Assembly: GCA_036925085.1 (NCBI GenBank) | Contig: JAUPFP010000009.1 | Location: forward strand, 464,501-528,500 | Length of the DNA: 64,000 bases | DNA from: Brachycybe producta | Lineage: Eukaryota; Arthropoda; Diplopoda; Playtdesmida; Andrognathidae | Direction: 5' to 3' | Shown: positions 42,021 through 50,664 of the stretch, one piece after another | Layout of the letters: the number at the start of each line of letters is the position of its first letter | Position numbering within the stretch: the first letter of the stretch is position 1 | Notes under the pieces: model-generated | Told to the model about the DNA's origin: nothing | The model's database searches: none | The model's input: the letters and a program-made list of their open reading frames with translations, nothing else | Program-made: the position numbers and the translations under genes

Positions 42021-42864
42021 TGTGACGGACCTTTTTCCACTAGTAGATTCTGCTTTTTTAATGGGATACGAGTGATTTTGCACTCGTATTAATAGTGAGT
42101 GGCTAGGTCACTAAATCTACTTGCCCGGGAGGACTAGACCAATATAACATCTATTTTGTGTCCTCACTCATCTCTGGCTAAAGACTTTCCCAGTCTTGAG
42201 GATCATTATTCTCTGTATCTCTCGGACTTTTGTCTGTAAATTTGCTCTGAAAATAGTGTGAAATATACTTACACTCTTGCATTGCAGGTTTGCACCTGAT
42301 TGGAGTCTTGAGGCATCCAAAAGGCTGAAGAGCTGAAATGTAATGATGAAAGTCGCATTGCAAGAATAATCCAACGCAAAAAGAATAAAGAAAAACGCCA
42401 CTGGTTTAGTTTAAATTGAAAAATAGAAGTTTTATTCCAGATATAAAAATAAATATTGAACTGGTTAATGAAAACAACACAAAAATAGTGACATGAAAAA
42501 TTAAATCAAAGAACCTAGCCAAAATTGGGCATAGGTTCGGTCTTTTGAGAAATCATTTCAAATAGCAAACTACAGCTCTTTATATACCCTGAGAATCCAG
42601 AAGTTGGATTCTCATGGCACAAACTTCAAATTGGATAAATTAAACTTTTTGGCCAAACAGACCAGAAGAAAAACGAAAACAATGCAATTAAAAATTAATA
42701 AACCCACTCATGTGGAAGTAAAAACGAGGGGGAAATTAAAAGGTAAACATAATAATATTCTGGGTCACTTGGTACCAAAAGTACTGAGTGGCCCCGAAGC
42801 TACACGAAATATAGAGTAACGTTAAAACCCCAACAACGAAACAGCGCTAGATAAAAAAATAAAG
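42021..42864 (-). mobile_element. Gypsy-3 5' LTR
   Basis: Pair of the LTR at 35082-35957. On the minus strand it ends GGTCCGTCACA. It has the palindrome GAGAATCC-N7-GGATTCTC (42591-42613) and TATATAAAGAG beside it. It carries a small extra hairpin (AAGACTTTCCCAGTCTT near 42181) absent from the other LTR. Confidence 0.75.
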
Positions 42865-43051
42865 TGGCGGGCCCAAACGTCTCACTCCCCCGACTAAGCG
42901 AGAAGTACCCTACTTCTCAAGAAAAACCCCCCCAAAAATTACAACCCCCAAAAATTACAACCCCCAAAAATTACAACCCCCCTCACTAGATCTAAATTAA
43001 AAACGTCCCAGAGGTTATCACAGGGATATAGAAACATTTCGAAAATAAAAT
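42865..43051. repeat. Spacer with three 16-bp tandem units
   Basis: AAAAATTACAACCCCC is repeated exactly three times (42934-42981). Nothing else is recognised. The last four bases (AAAT, 43048-43051) form the target duplication of the next element. Confidence 0.8.
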
Positions 43052-43167
43052 TGTGATGACCCAGTTTTGCTCCTTTTGGAGCAAAACTAAATTCCCATGT
43101 CGTCTGCTAGGCACCTCAAATTGGTTGCCAGGCAGACAACAAAATGGCCAGCAAGGGTCACTGTCCT

Positions 43168-43200
43168 CCCCCAGGTGGAGCAGCCAGGGGGTGATATATA
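43168..43200 (+). promoter_or_regulatory. Palindrome plus TATA box, 5' LTR fragment
   Basis: CCCCCAGG-N8-CCAGGGGG (43168-43191, one base off a perfect palindrome) is followed by TGATATATATGG. Confidence 0.6.
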
Positions 43201-43290
43201 TGGCGGCAGCCATTATATCTGGACAGTGAAGTGATACGAACGCGGACTCCCACCGTGGGATCTCCGAGGGCGACCATTAAGTTGGGAGCC

Positions 43291-45308
43291 ATGGAGATCC
43301 CGGCGGTTCGTGAGCCGGTGCGGGCCAGCACGCCCATTGAAGAGGTGGCCACCGGTTTGGTGGCTACCTCCTTGACGAAGTGTGATCCTCCGGCGGACCA
43401 AAGCCGGCTAGAATTGGCTAGCCTGGCTGACGGAAGCAGGGATGCCTCCTTGGGAGGAACCCTGGTCATAGACACGGAGGCGGAGATGGACACCATGGAA
43501 GATGGTGTGGTGCCCTTCTCCAGGCGGTGGCGAGGCCAACGGATCCTCTCTTCAGAGGACTCTTCGGAGTCTGAAGGGAAAGGATCAGGCTCCCTGGGTA
43601 AACGGTCTGTGACCAGATCCCAGGAGGGTACTCCAGCCCGGAAGGGCAGTCCAATTCCGGTTGACCCTGTTGGGGAGACGGGAGCGGCCTGTCTTGAGAG
43701 GCAGGACGAAGCCGCAAAGTACCAGATAGCATAAGGTGGTTTCCTGGCATCCGACGGGAAACGCTACTTTATTGGGGAGTACCCTACCCAGCAGTTCCGT
43801 AAGGACGGTTCGAAAACCAAGAAGAAGTCCGGAGCTGCTCGGTACACCGCCAGGATGAAAGCCCTGGCGAAGAGATAGGAACAGTTGCAGAGAACGAAGG
43901 CTGCCTTGGCAAAGTTTACGCCGGCGGTGGGTCTTCTCCTTGTGTTGCCAGCTCATCCTGAGGGAGCTGCTGGTGCTGCCTGGCCTGTTGGTCAGCCTCC
44001 GGTTTCAGGACCAACCGAAGCGGAGGCTGGCTGTTCAAGCTGGCAGTCTGCAACTCCCAAGAGGGACCAAAGAGCGGAAAAGAAGGCCAATCAGCCTCCT
44101 CCTCCCGCTCCGAGGAGGAGCACTCACGCCAGTGGTGGTGGTTGTCAGGGACAGAAACATCAACGCCCCTTCACCCCACCTTTGGCCAGTAATCCGGTGG
44201 GAAAGAAGGCTAAGACCTCTCGTGGAGGTCTGGCCGGCTTTCCCAAAGCAAAGTGGAGCCAGGAGGACTGCTTGCGGTACCACCAGGCACAAGTGGCCAG
44301 ATGTGCTGCCCTTGTCCTTCGGGACAAGAAGGCCGCACACCGACGAGAGTTTGAGCTCCAGGCCTCTCAGTTTCCGCCCCTGCGGGAAGCTGATGCCAGG
44401 AATCCGCTCAGAACAGGGGAACCTCCCGTCAGAGTTGGTGCCACTCCTATTCCGAGTGCCACAACGGCCGCTGGCCAACAGCGTATCGCCCAAAGGGGGC
44501 GGTACAAGCTGCCAAGGCACTTCACCAAGGTGCGGCAGTTAAACCTGTTGGTGGCAAGGGTCAGCCGACCCTTGCCCCGGAGAAGAAAAGAAATCTTCCC
44601 CGGGATGGAAAGGGACGCTTCGTGGCGACACGAGCGACCTCGACCGTCGGTTCGTCTACAGGAGCTAGTTCAAAGACTAGTACAGCTTCGACTGGAAAGT
44701 CTGCGACTAGTAAGTCCGGTCAATCAAAGGGGGCTAACCACCCTCCTAAGACTGACCGGCCCGGTAAGTCTGTGAGCTTCGGTGCGTCCAGCTCACAGCC
44801 CGGTCAACCTTCTTCTCATGAGAGAAAAGAAAAGAAAAAGAAAAAGAAAAAAGAAGAAGGGAGGTCCGAAAGCTTCCACCCGTGGGTCCCAGGGGACTGG
44901 TGGTTGTGCAAGTATCGGGACGGGGAGGAAGAGTCCCGACACGGTGCGGCCGTGTCGGCCGGGAGCCAACCGGACCATACCCGTCAAAGTAGGACAGCGC
45001 GGACGGATGGAAGGTCAATGAAAGACGTTGTTCTTGGTATACCTTCCTCCTCCCCGAAGGTGGTCTCGGTACCGAACCTGACAATTCGGTCGGTGGGAAC
45101 TCTCCACCGGGTCAGCTCACCGTTACCTAGCGGTGGGGGCAGCCCGGCGGGGAAAAATGACGTTCCCGCCAAACGTGGTCCCGTGCCTTCTGTAGGAACG
45201 ACACCCTTCTCTCCGGGTCCCGATGATGGGGTCTTTGCGGCCCTAGGACCGGAAGAAAAAGCCAAGTCTCCCGAGCCCGAGGGCGAGGGTCGATGCTTTG
45301 GTGCGTAG
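43291..45308 (+). pseudogene. Long unrecognised basic/low-complexity ORF of the LTR element
   Basis: From an ATG at 43291 the frame reads MEIPAVREPVRASTPIEEVA and a Ser/Glu-rich stretch. After a stop near 43732 it continues with FIGEYPTQQFRKDGSKTKKK. After another stop near 43877 it reaches a large Pro/Lys/Arg-rich part (KKANQPPPPAPRRST, CLRYHQAQVARCAALVL). One frameshift near 44600 moves it into a Ser/Thr/Lys-rich tail with KRKRKKKKGG- or KEKKKKKKKEE-type tracts, depending on frame. It has no CCHC knuckle and no protease. It is probably a Gag-like, nucleic-acid-binding protein of about 670 codons, broken here. I do not recognise the family. Confidence 0.45.
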
Positions 45309-45355
45309 CCTCCGTATTCAGAAGGAGAGGTCTTTCTGAATAACCGGCTTGGTCG

Positions 45356-45913
45356 GTGGCAGGACCATCCGGGAATGGAGGGGTAAAAATTCCACGGACA
45401 TTATCGTCTGGGGAGCCACTCCCAGTTCCGTGGATGCCGTCGTTGCCGTCATTTGCTATGCGATATGTGCTGGCATTTGGCAGTATGGACTATCCGGTGT
45501 TGCTAGTCGTCAACCCGGTAAGGAGATTCTTTGCTGTTTTAGACGTGGTGGTGACAGGAGCTGGACTAGTACGTGTAGCCCAGCTCGCGGCCCCATACGT
45601 TCAGCGTCTCCTTGGCTGCGACTTGGAAGGAATGGTGGGGGAGTTTGTAACCCATCCTCTACGAGGTAGCGTGTCCGATCCCGCGGCCGCCCTCGTAGAC
45701 CTTCTGACAAGTCGGACTCTTTGTCAGAGTCTGCAGCTTGACACACTTGCCGTCGAAGAGTTTCGACAGCAAGAGGTGTTAAGACTCAGGGGGACTGATT
45801 TTGATCTCGGTCTCAGGTGGAGAAACACCCGGATGAGTTCGTGGTGGATATGTCGGTGGATTTCGGAGTGGATGGTGGCTCCGATGAATCCACCACCGAA
45901 GAAGTCAGTTTGA
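45356..45913 (+). CDS. Second ORF of the LTR element (unknown)
   Basis: The 185-codon frame contains VPWMPSLPSFAMRYVLAFG and a hydrophobic run YPVLLVVNPVRRFFAVLDVV. It has LAAPYVQRLLGCDLEGMVGE and an aromatic, basic tail. A short PWMP...AFG stretch resembles Gypsy-1 gag near 11930. It lies just before the purine-rich GGGAAGTTGAGAGGAT that precedes the 3' LTR at 45994, so the latter part may be the polypurine tract. Whether the frame is translated is unclear, because GC-rich DNA keeps several frames open. Confidence 0.35.
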   Translation: MAGPSGNGGVKIPRTLSSGEPLPVPWMPSLPSFAMRYVLAFGSMDYPVLLVVNPVRRFFAVLDVVVTGAGLVRVAQLAAPYVQRLLGCDLEGMVGEFVTHPLRGSVSDPAAALVDLLTSRTLCQSLQLDTLAVEEFRQQEVLRLRGTDFDLGLRWRNTRMSSWWICRWISEWMVAPMNPPPKKSV

Positions 45914-45993
45914 AACTGAGTGGGGGTCGTGGGCGCAATAATTGCTGGCTCGGCCAACCTGATCCCGGGGCGGATCAGGGAAGTTGAGAGGAT

Positions 45994-46811
45994 TGTGACG
46001 ACCCAATTTTGCTCCTATTGGAGCAAAACTAAATTCCCATGTCGTCTGCTAGGCACCTCAAATTGGTTGCCAGGCAGACGACAAAATGGCCAGCAAGGGT
46101 CACTGTCCTCCCCCAGGTAGAGCAGCCTGGGGGTGATATATATGGCGGTGGCCATTGTATCTGGACAGTGAAGTGATACCCTTTATGCTGTGTGCATGTG
46201 TGTTGGTTGCTCCTTCAATCTTCAGGTGGCCAAGATAGCCACCATTCATCACTTGCTATGGTTGTGTGTGGAGGTGTTTGACCTCTCCTCCTGGCTGGAT
46301 TAGCCAGGGGATTGTCTTCTATTGCTCTGCTCTCTGCTGGTTAATTAACCAGCAGATATTGCAGCTCATCTGATAGTGACTGTTTTTATATTCATTGTTG
46401 AATAAATCTCTTATTTATTTTCACTCTCTATCTACACTGTGTCCGTGTCTTTCATTATTATCTACAATAATACTGGGGAAGTACCGCGGGGAGGGTGGGG
46501 GTTGTCGGCAGGGATTGCCGCCCATCACCATCCTGTTTCCGGCATGTCTATCGTCGTGTCGGCCGGTGCTTCACGCGCAGTTTATCCACGGTAGGATTCA
46601 TCGGGAATCTACCGTAGATTCCTCGTCCTGTTCGGCGGTCTTTTGTCCGTCAACTTGCGGCGTGGGAACCTCCGACCGGCGCTACCCGTGGACACGGATG
46701 GGTACAAGAGGAGGGCTGGCCTGCACTTGGGTCCCGTCCCAAAGAGGTTCAATGGCGGTAAGTTAAGCGAAATTTACCGTGGGCATTGTAACGGCCAGTC
46801 GGGTTGTTACA
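45994..46811 (+). mobile_element. Complete 3' LTR (818 bp) of the GC-rich element
   Basis: It starts TGTGACGACC and ends GGTTGTTACA. An early hairpin GTTTTGCTCC-like / GGAGCAAAAC lies at about 46008-46030. CCCCCAGG-N8-CCTGGGGG (46110-46133) precedes TGATATATATGG. AATAAA lies at about 46400 and the CCGCGGGGAGG block near 46485. This is the reference copy for the LTR family at 1, 7459, 8597 and 43052. Confidence 0.85.
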
Positions 46812-47160
46812 AAATTGATCATACATACCACAAGTATTACCACAGGTTTCGAAAATACAGAAATACAAGCTTTCTAGAAGGATTAAATTAAATTAACAGA
46901 AAACGAACTAGAAAATTTAATTAAATCATCACGCCAACTGGTCCAGCGATAATTCTGCTCTTGGTAGACAACTTCTTATGGCTCCAGCGAGAGGTGACCT
47001 CGTTGATCCTTCCGTCCAAACTCTATTTCAGTCATTGTCTTGTACAACTGCTCCAAAGTCTCCAGCGAGACAGTCGACTGCTTCTGCATCGATAAGAAAG
47101 TCTCTCAATGAAGTCCAGTATTGTGGTGGCTGATTAGTGCCTTTCGATGACTCTCGGTGA
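46812..47160. other. Spacer, nothing recognised
   Basis: There is no ORF or repeat structure that I can assign. CCAGCGAGA-type phrases recur two or three times. Confidence 0.4.
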
Positions 47161-47398
47161 AACATGGCGGAATTTCCTGTCCTGGGTCCTGTTGCAAATC
47201 AGGACCCAAGGCCCAAGGACCAAGACCGAAAAGGTGACTCAAGGCAGGCTATTGGTATCGTCAGCTGATAGAACTAGGTCAATCCTCTGTACATTAGTAC
47301 ATTAGTACATCCATTAGCCAATCCAAAATAAAAACAACAATCCAAGAAAAACTAAACTAGCCAGGATCGCTCCTGAACTTATTGTTTCACCCCCAACT
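47160..47398 (-). mobile_element. Gypsy-2-family 3' LTR fragment and polypurine tract
   Basis: On the minus strand AGTTGGGGG (47398-47390) precedes TGAAACAATAAGTTCAGGAG at 47389. About 200 bp of U3 follow before similarity is lost near 47190. It terminates the deleted minus-strand relative of Gypsy-2. Confidence 0.7.
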
Positions 47399-48060
47399 AA
47401 GCTTGAAGTTCGTCTTTGAACTTCACCCTGATAAACAGCCGCATTAAGTCAAATTACAAAACCCCTTTTTGACAAGATTTCACTTTACATTACAATAACA
47501 ATAATAAAATATTAAAACCGAAAAATAAGTTCGACTAGAACATTCATCACGAAATAATTAAAAATATGACATCTTTTTCCCAATAACATACTTAAATAAA
47601 AATAAAATTCCCTCGATTAAAGGACGTATCGAAAAAAACTAGTTTTGTTTTTTCAAATTAAATTCCCCCCAAAACCCTGACTAAAATACCAAAGAAAATC
47701 CCCTTTTCTTTAATTTGACTAAAAAGAAATGTTAAATTTAGAAAAAAAAACCTTTAAATTTGAAAGAAAACCCGGTTAAACCCTTTTCAACCCTCAAGAA
47801 GAAAACATTTTTAAAAGAAATTAATTTTGTCCCAAATTAAATTCTTCATAACCCGAAAACTAAAACGAGTTTTTTAACCCCTAGAGCAAAACGAAAACTC
47901 AAAATTTCAATTTTTACCCTTAAGAAGAAATCCCTGATCTTTCTTTTAATCTAAAAAAAATTAAACAATTTCAAATTTACGCTTCCTCGCTGCCTAGTAC
48001 CTCCGGTTTCTTCAGCGTGAATCAGAACTGGTCCATGCTGATCCATTTTCGGTCCTGGTC
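47399..48060. other. 3' untranslated stretch of the Gypsy-2 relative
   Basis: AT-rich, no ORF. It matches 21932-22470 in position and composition. Confidence 0.45.
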
Positions 48061-48066
48061 CTCCTC

Positions 48067-48621
48067 CTAGTAGTCCAGCTCCAAGTGGCCTCCTTGGTCT
48101 CTGGCTCTGGGCTCTGCTTCCGCTGACAGGATGTTGAGGTCCTCCAGCATCCTAAGGGGGACGACCTGCAACCTTGGGATTGCTCCCATTATGATGGACT
48201 CCATATAGTCCAGCTGCTGAGTTGCCAAGTGCACGTTCCCATCCTGTTCCTTGAGTCGCTTGTGGTCCACGTTGCGGTGTCCTCGGCTACTGGGGATTAA
48301 AGTTGCTGCCATCAACGAAATCATGACCTCAAGGATGTTGCTCATGGACTTGTCCCATGGCTGCGGGTAGATAAGTTGAAGAGTCCCTGGCTTGGCATTG
48401 TTGTGCAGCACGACGATGGGCCAATAATCAAAAACTTGGATTACCACTGCAGTCCAGGGCCGGTCTAATCGCGGACGGAGTCGATCCTCTTTAATCACAT
48501 CGTCACTGTGAAAGAAGCTTAAATATCTAAAGACATTTCTTCCCCAGTGATGCCCAAAAGTTACCAAACCGTTCCTTAGGAGACGAAATTGCTGTCGGTT
48601 GGACAGCTTCCCATCCGACAT
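48067..48621 (-). CDS. Accessory ORF-C (intact-looking copy)
   Basis: A 184-codon frame starts MSDGKLSNRQQFRLLRNGLV. It contains FGHHWGRNVFRYLSFFHSDD, RPWTAVVIQVFDYWPIVVLH, GTLQLIYPQPWDKSM, ILEVMISLMAATLIPSS and HLATQQLDYMESIIMGAIP. It matches 20819-21931 across the MITE there and lacks the MITE, so it gives the ancestral reading. Conservation between two diverged copies argues that it encoded a selected protein. It carries no known motif, signal peptide or clear membrane span. It lies last before the 3' LTR, downstream of ORF-A and ORF-B. Confidence 0.6.
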   Translation of the reverse strand: MSDGKLSNRQQFRLLRNGLVTFGHHWGRNVFRYLSFFHSDDVIKEDRLRPRLDRPWTAVVIQVFDYWPIVVLHNNAKPGTLQLIYPQPWDKSMSNILEVMISLMAATLIPSSRGHRNVDHKRLKEQDGNVHLATQQLDYMESIIMGAIPRLQVVPLRMLEDLNILSAEAEPRARDQGGHLELDY

Positions 48622-48743
48622 ATCCAGTTGGTCCTTGGGCCAATGTTGAGAGGATGGCAGTGAAGAGATCTTCAGGATTGCTCCCGTGACTGATCCAGGT
48701 GTTGGTCTGCTTCGATGGCCGCGTTCCCCTGCGAAGATCTGGT

Positions 48744-49049
48744 CTATGCATTGTCTCCTCCTCTCGGTAGCACCTTGTCCTTCCAGGCCTGTCCTTGTAT
48801 GTGAGGATGGTGATTGGGCTGCAGGTGGGCCATCTCAAACCTCCTAGGCTGCTCCCTTGGTTGCCTGCGTGGTTGCTCCTCTTGAGGTTGACTCCTGGTG
48901 ATGTCTCCCTGGCGTCTTGGATCCCTGGGTCTTTCGGTGGAGAACTTTTCCCTTGCTGGCCGAGCTGGATTGCTCACCGCAGGTGGATGAGCTCTTCTTA
49001 ACGCTACAATCTTTGATGCGATGGAGTCCTTCTCCATTGCCCCTGACAA
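48744..49049 (-). CDS. Accessory ORF-B copy (Arg/Pro-rich)
   Basis: The frame includes MEKDSIASKIVALRRAHPPA, SNPARPAREKFSTERPRDPR and QPREQPRRFEMAHLQPNHHP. It matches 20406-20885 in the first 60 or so residues. It stops early relative to the other copy, while DNA similarity continues toward ORF-C. Upstream on the minus strand a GTATGT...CTTTGTCAG interval lies before the ATG, as in the other copy. Confidence 0.5.
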   Translation of the reverse strand: MSGAMEKDSIASKIVALRRAHPPAVSNPARPAREKFSTERPRDPRRQGDITRSQPQEEQPRRQPREQPRRFEMAHLQPNHHPHIQGQAWKDKVLPRGGDNA

Positions 49050-49129
49050 AGTAAGTGGTGGTTAGTACGATGAACATACCCTCTCACGACGGGTTGGTCC
49101 ACCGTAACCCAGCTGTTTGAAGGGGAGAC

Positions 49130-49820
49130 TTAAATTGATGTCATCCATTTCAGTAATGCTGTCCCTACTGCTGGCACCTTGATCGGGGACCATCCCCTAG
49201 CCGCCATTTTCTTGTTCTGCCCATCGATCCAGGCCTGCATCGCCCGCTTATCGGCATTCTTTTCCCCCTTCATTCGGCCCCGATGATTTGAACTACCAAG
49301 CTCTGCCAGAAGACAACCATCCAAAAGACTGCCAGGCGGAGTATCCATTTCCTCCGTGGGCCTTGGAAACTGCAATGTTGGGTCCCTTGCGGGTCCTTCG
49401 TAGATGATATCGGGTACTGGGTGGACAGGGGAATGAATCAAAGGTACAAAATTAATGGTCTCACCTTCTAGCTTATTCCTTTTCTTGGTCTTTGAAGATC
49501 CCGAAGCTTTTTCCTTTACAGGCGATGAAGGCACGGCATTTCTGCCGGAAGGAATCCCTGCAGCGATGATGTGTTCATCGTCTCTTCTTCCCCAAACAGC
49601 TTTTTCAGCCATTCTGGTGTCATTTAGCCAGTCTCCATACATAGCTCTAATTTCGCAGTATCCTCATTACAAGATGTTCGTTTATCCACAGGTTCCGACA
49701 TCGCTTTTTCAAAACTGTTCACTTTGGATGTTGTCACTTCTTCTTTCTTGAAAAAACGTTGATCGCATCTTTTCTTTGTGTCCAGAATGGCAGTTCCTTC
49801 CTCACGTGATCCTGTGGGGC
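49130..49820 (-). pseudogene. Accessory ORF-A copy
   Basis: The best segment (49130-49642) has MAEKAVWGRRDDEH, NAVPSSPVKEKASGSSKTKK, INFVPLIHSPVHPVPDIIYE, GPARDPTLQFPRPTEEMDTP, GSLLDG, EKNADKRAMQAWIDGQNKKM and IKVPAVGTALL. It agrees in order with 19541-20334. The upstream part (49650-49830) is similar in DNA but broken. Strong conservation of PDIxYxGPARDPxLQFPRP marks this as a real, formerly selected protein. Confidence 0.6.
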
Positions 49821-50054
49821 TTGCGAATTCAATTTCTGACCGGAAGTGAAAGGAGCTTTTATCAAAAAAGTCTTTTATCTTTTTATCCCACCAGGCGGTG
49901 CTCCGTATAGCGGCAAACTCGAATTTTGGCCTCTCCTTTACACAATTTGGACGTTATTTCAACGTTTGATGGGATTTTAATGCCAAATTGTTCCTTTTTA
50001 GGAGTCGATTGAGCTTTATCGTTCTCAATCGATATTCCTCCATTTGTTTGCACA

Positions 50055-50165
50055 CGGGGCTGTACGTTAGTACAGAGGGTTGACCAAGTTTCATGCCAAT
50101 CCAAAATAAAAACAACGATCCAGGAAAAACTAAACGAGCCAGGAACCAGGAACGCTCCTGGACTT
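50055..50165 (-). mobile_element. 5' LTR fragment of the Gypsy-2 relative
   Basis: On the minus strand TGAAATGAAGTCCAGGAGCG begins at about 50160. About 105 bp of LTR follow up to the CTCTGTAC...GTACAG palindrome, then the sequence jumps to internal CCCCGTGTGCAAACA (equivalent to 19395). The rest of the LTR, gag and pol are missing. Confidence 0.7.
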
Positions 50166-50189
50166 CATTTCACTTCATTTCACTATAAT

Positions 50190-50470
50190 CCCCTCCCCTT
50201 TTTTATATTTGAAAGAGAAAATGAACTTTTCATTTTCTCTGGTGTGCGGATGTGTGTCGTTTGTTCTTTTTTTATTCCTTTCATTTCAATTTCAGTTTCC
50301 CCTCCCCTTTTTTCCCCTCTATGTTTCTTTCTCTCCCCTCCCCCTTTCCTTTCCAACCTTTTCCCCTTTCCAATTTAAAATCATGGGGTTCTTGGACGTG
50401 GAGAGTGCAACATATAGTTGACCTTGAGAATAAAAGCAGTTCATTTATTCATTTAAATTTATATAAGAAC
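50190..50470 (+). repeat. Copy of the pyrimidine-rich interspersed repeat
   Basis: GAGAAAATGAACTTTTCATT at 50215, the CTCCCC-rich tract and CATATAGTTGACCTTGAGAA match 23290-23440 and, inverted, 23890-24110. Confidence 0.6.
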
Positions 50471-50664
50471 AAAAAGGAACATGGTCTTTTTATACCTTGG
50501 ACCTGTGTACACCTGCGAGGTGTAAACAGGTCCAAGTGACCATGGCCCTAAAAGTATCAATCTGAAACTTGAGTATTAATTAGAGAGAGAGAGAGTGACA
50601 AGCATGAGTTGTTTATCCCCAGGCTATGGTTTTGGTGGGATCACAAGTTACTGGGTGTTACATG
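50470..50664 (-). mobile_element. 3' LTR fragment and polypurine tract of the 50.5-54.3 kb element
   Basis: On the minus strand AAAGTTGGGGGCA is followed by TGTAACACCC at 50651. Then come the 41-bp palindrome (50536-50496), GGTATAAAAAG and CATGTTCC. Similarity to 53690-54336 ends near 50475, so R and U5 are missing. Confidence 0.65.
50496..50536 (-). promoter_or_regulatory. 41-bp palindrome beside TATA box
   Basis: CTTGGACCTGTGTACACCT and AGGTGTAAACAGGTCCAAG are 19-bp arms with one mismatch and a 3-nt loop. On the minus strand GGTATAAAAAG follows at once. The same structure lies at 54163-54203. Confidence 0.75.

Larger units (their letters stand above)
43052..46811 (+). mobile_element. Non-autonomous GC-rich LTR element with 4-bp TSD
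   Basis: The outer ends are TGTGATGACC (43052) and GGTTGTTACA (46811), flanked by AAAT on both sides (43048-43051 and 46812-46815). The 3' LTR is complete (45994-46811, 818 bp). The 5' LTR keeps only its first 186 bp (43052-43237), ending just after the TATA box, and is joined directly to internal sequence. The internal region has a long unrecognised ORF and no RT or integrase. It is much GC-richer than its surroundings. Confidence 0.8.

Noticed and set aside
44000-45300. Additional long overlapping ORFs on both strands
   Set aside because: The region is GC-rich, so all frames lack stops. Only the plus-strand frame following the LTR is contextually supported.
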